From contig RFXC01000199.1 of NCBI GenBank assembly GCA_009921765.1, forward strand, positions 1-7,770: a DNA stretch of 7,770 nt, given 5' to 3'. Below are positions 7,318 to 7,770 of this stretch, one piece after another; position 1 is the first letter of the stretch; every line of letters begins with the position of its first letter. The notes beneath the pieces were generated by a model. It made no database searches. It had not been told where the DNA came from and worked only from the letters and a program-made list of their open reading frames with translations. The translations under genes were made by a program, and so were the position numbers. The DNA is from Betaproteobacteria bacterium. Lineage in GTDB: Bacteria > Pseudomonadota > Gammaproteobacteria > Burkholderiales > Burkholderiaceae.

Positions 7318-7770
7318 ATGGCACCCGCATTGGCGCTCGTTTTAGCGGTTACCCTCGCTTTTTTCGCCACCATCGCCAGCGTCGGTATCCTCAGGCGAAC
7401 CGCACCGTGGCTCGGCCTTCTCGATCACCCCGGTGGCCGAAAACAACACGAAATTTCCACGCCGGTGGTCGGTGGTCTAGCGATGAGCGTCGGGCTGTTC
7501 GCAGCCTGGCTTCTTGTTCCGGGGGTTCGTCCCCCGATTGCGTGGATGGGCGGTGTTTTTCTATTTTTTGCGCTCGGTGCGATCGATGATCGCGCCCACC
7601 TGAGGGCTGGTCCCAAGTTTCTTTTTCAAGCGTTCATTTCCGCCGCCGTCGTCGTGAGCAGCGGGGTCAGCCTGCAGGCATTGGGGGAAATCATTCCTGG
7701 TTGGGCGCCCGATCTGGGTTGGCTGGCAGTCCCGTTTTCGGTTTTTGCGATCGTCAGTGTCATGAATGCC
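7318..7770 (+). CDS. WecA/MraY-family UDP-sugar:undecaprenyl-phosphate sugar-1-phosphate transferase (N-terminal part, cut by window end)
   Basis: The frame stays open from ATG at 7318 to the window end (151 residues), so the gene is incomplete. An in-frame TAA at 7315-7317 directly precedes the ATG, which is the first possible start; no clear Shine-Dalgarno is visible. The protein is a multi-pass membrane enzyme. A first helix (about 4-24) leads to LLDHPGGRKQH (Asp36 to His44) and then TPVVGGLAM, the family's first cytosolic motif. After further helices comes LGAIDDRAHLRAGPKF, with the catalytic/Mg2+-binding Asp pair 90-91. The fragment ends in VMNA, the start of the 'NxxNxxDG' motif. The family transfers a sugar-1-phosphate (GlcNAc, GalNAc or related) from UDP-sugar to undecaprenyl phosphate, priming O-antigen, enterobacterial common antigen or exopolysaccharide synthesis. 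Which sugar cannot be told. The 181-base gap suggests a separate transcription unit from the exporter. Confidence 0.88.
   Translation, partial: MAPALALVLAVTLAFFATIASVGILRRTAPWLGLLDHPGGRKQHEISTPVVGGLAMSVGLFAAWLLVPGVRPPIAWMGGVFLFFALGAIDDRAHLRAGPKFLFQAFISAAVVVSSGVSLQALGEIIPGWAPDLGWLAVPFSVFAIVSVMNA

Noticed and set aside
7313..7318. TATAAA as a -10 promoter box before the transferase gene
   Set aside because: It abuts the ATG, so transcription would start within the coding region, and no -35 element lies at suitable spacing.
7319..7333. Sigma-54-like element TGGCAC-N5-TTGG over the transferase start codon
   Set aside because: The -12 element reads GG instead of the nearly invariant GC at the required spacing, and it would place transcription start inside the gene with no later start before the conserved N-terminal motif.
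7221..7589. Plus-strand 122-residue frame overlapping the sugar-transferase start
   Set aside because: Its translation is Arg/Ser-rich without motifs, while the other frame from 7318 carries the WecA/MraY motifs with the Asp-Asp pair.

Overview
The window is GC-rich bacterial DNA read entirely on the + strand. It holds the end of a large secreted RTX (calcium-binding, repeats-in-toxin) protein gene, a complete three-gene type I secretion system (T1SS), and the start of a polyprenyl-phosphate sugar transferase gene. The LapB/LapC/LapE-type exporter, an outer-membrane TolC homologue, GC-rich codon use and GTG starts point to a Gram-negative proteobacterium. A betaproteobacterium of the Rhodocyclales type (Thauera/Azoarcus/Zoogloea-like) is my guess, but nothing here fixes the genus.

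Layout: (1) 2-1763, the C-terminal part of an RTX exoprotein or adhesin whose start lies outside the window. The reading frame changes near 780, so the gene appears as two ORF pieces (frame ending at 850; frame ending at 1763). (2) 1764-1873, a 110-base gap. It carries a perfect Shine-Dalgarno followed by a 14-codon mini-ORF (1808-1852) in the same frame as the next gene. (3) 1874-4333, the T1SS ABC permease/ATPase, with a degenerate C39-like N-terminus and an unusual Gly/Ser/Pro-rich tail of about 110 residues containing six collagen-like Gly-X-Y triplets. (4) 4337-5656, the HlyD/LapC-type periplasmic adaptor, three bases after the ABC stop. (5) 5637-7136, the TolC/LapE-type outer-membrane channel, overlapping the adaptor gene end. 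(6) 7137-7317, a 181-base gap with an AT-richer patch and no recognisable gene or terminator. (7) 7318 to the window end, the N-terminal 151 residues of a WecA/MraY-family UDP-sugar:undecaprenyl-phosphate sugar-1-phosphate transferase.

How they work together: the ABC protein energises export, the adaptor spans the periplasm and the TolC-like protein forms the exit duct. The obvious substrate is the RTX protein just upstream, which has a C-terminal RTX block and a T1SS-type C-terminal region. The downstream sugar transferase would prime synthesis of a surface or exopolysaccharide. The region therefore looks like a cell-surface or biofilm-matrix locus: a secreted adhesin plus its exporter beside a polysaccharide cluster. 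No Lap-type regulators (LapD/LapG) are in the window. I see no wholly new system. The points worth a second look are the frameshift in the substrate gene, the leader mini-ORF, and the ABC tail.
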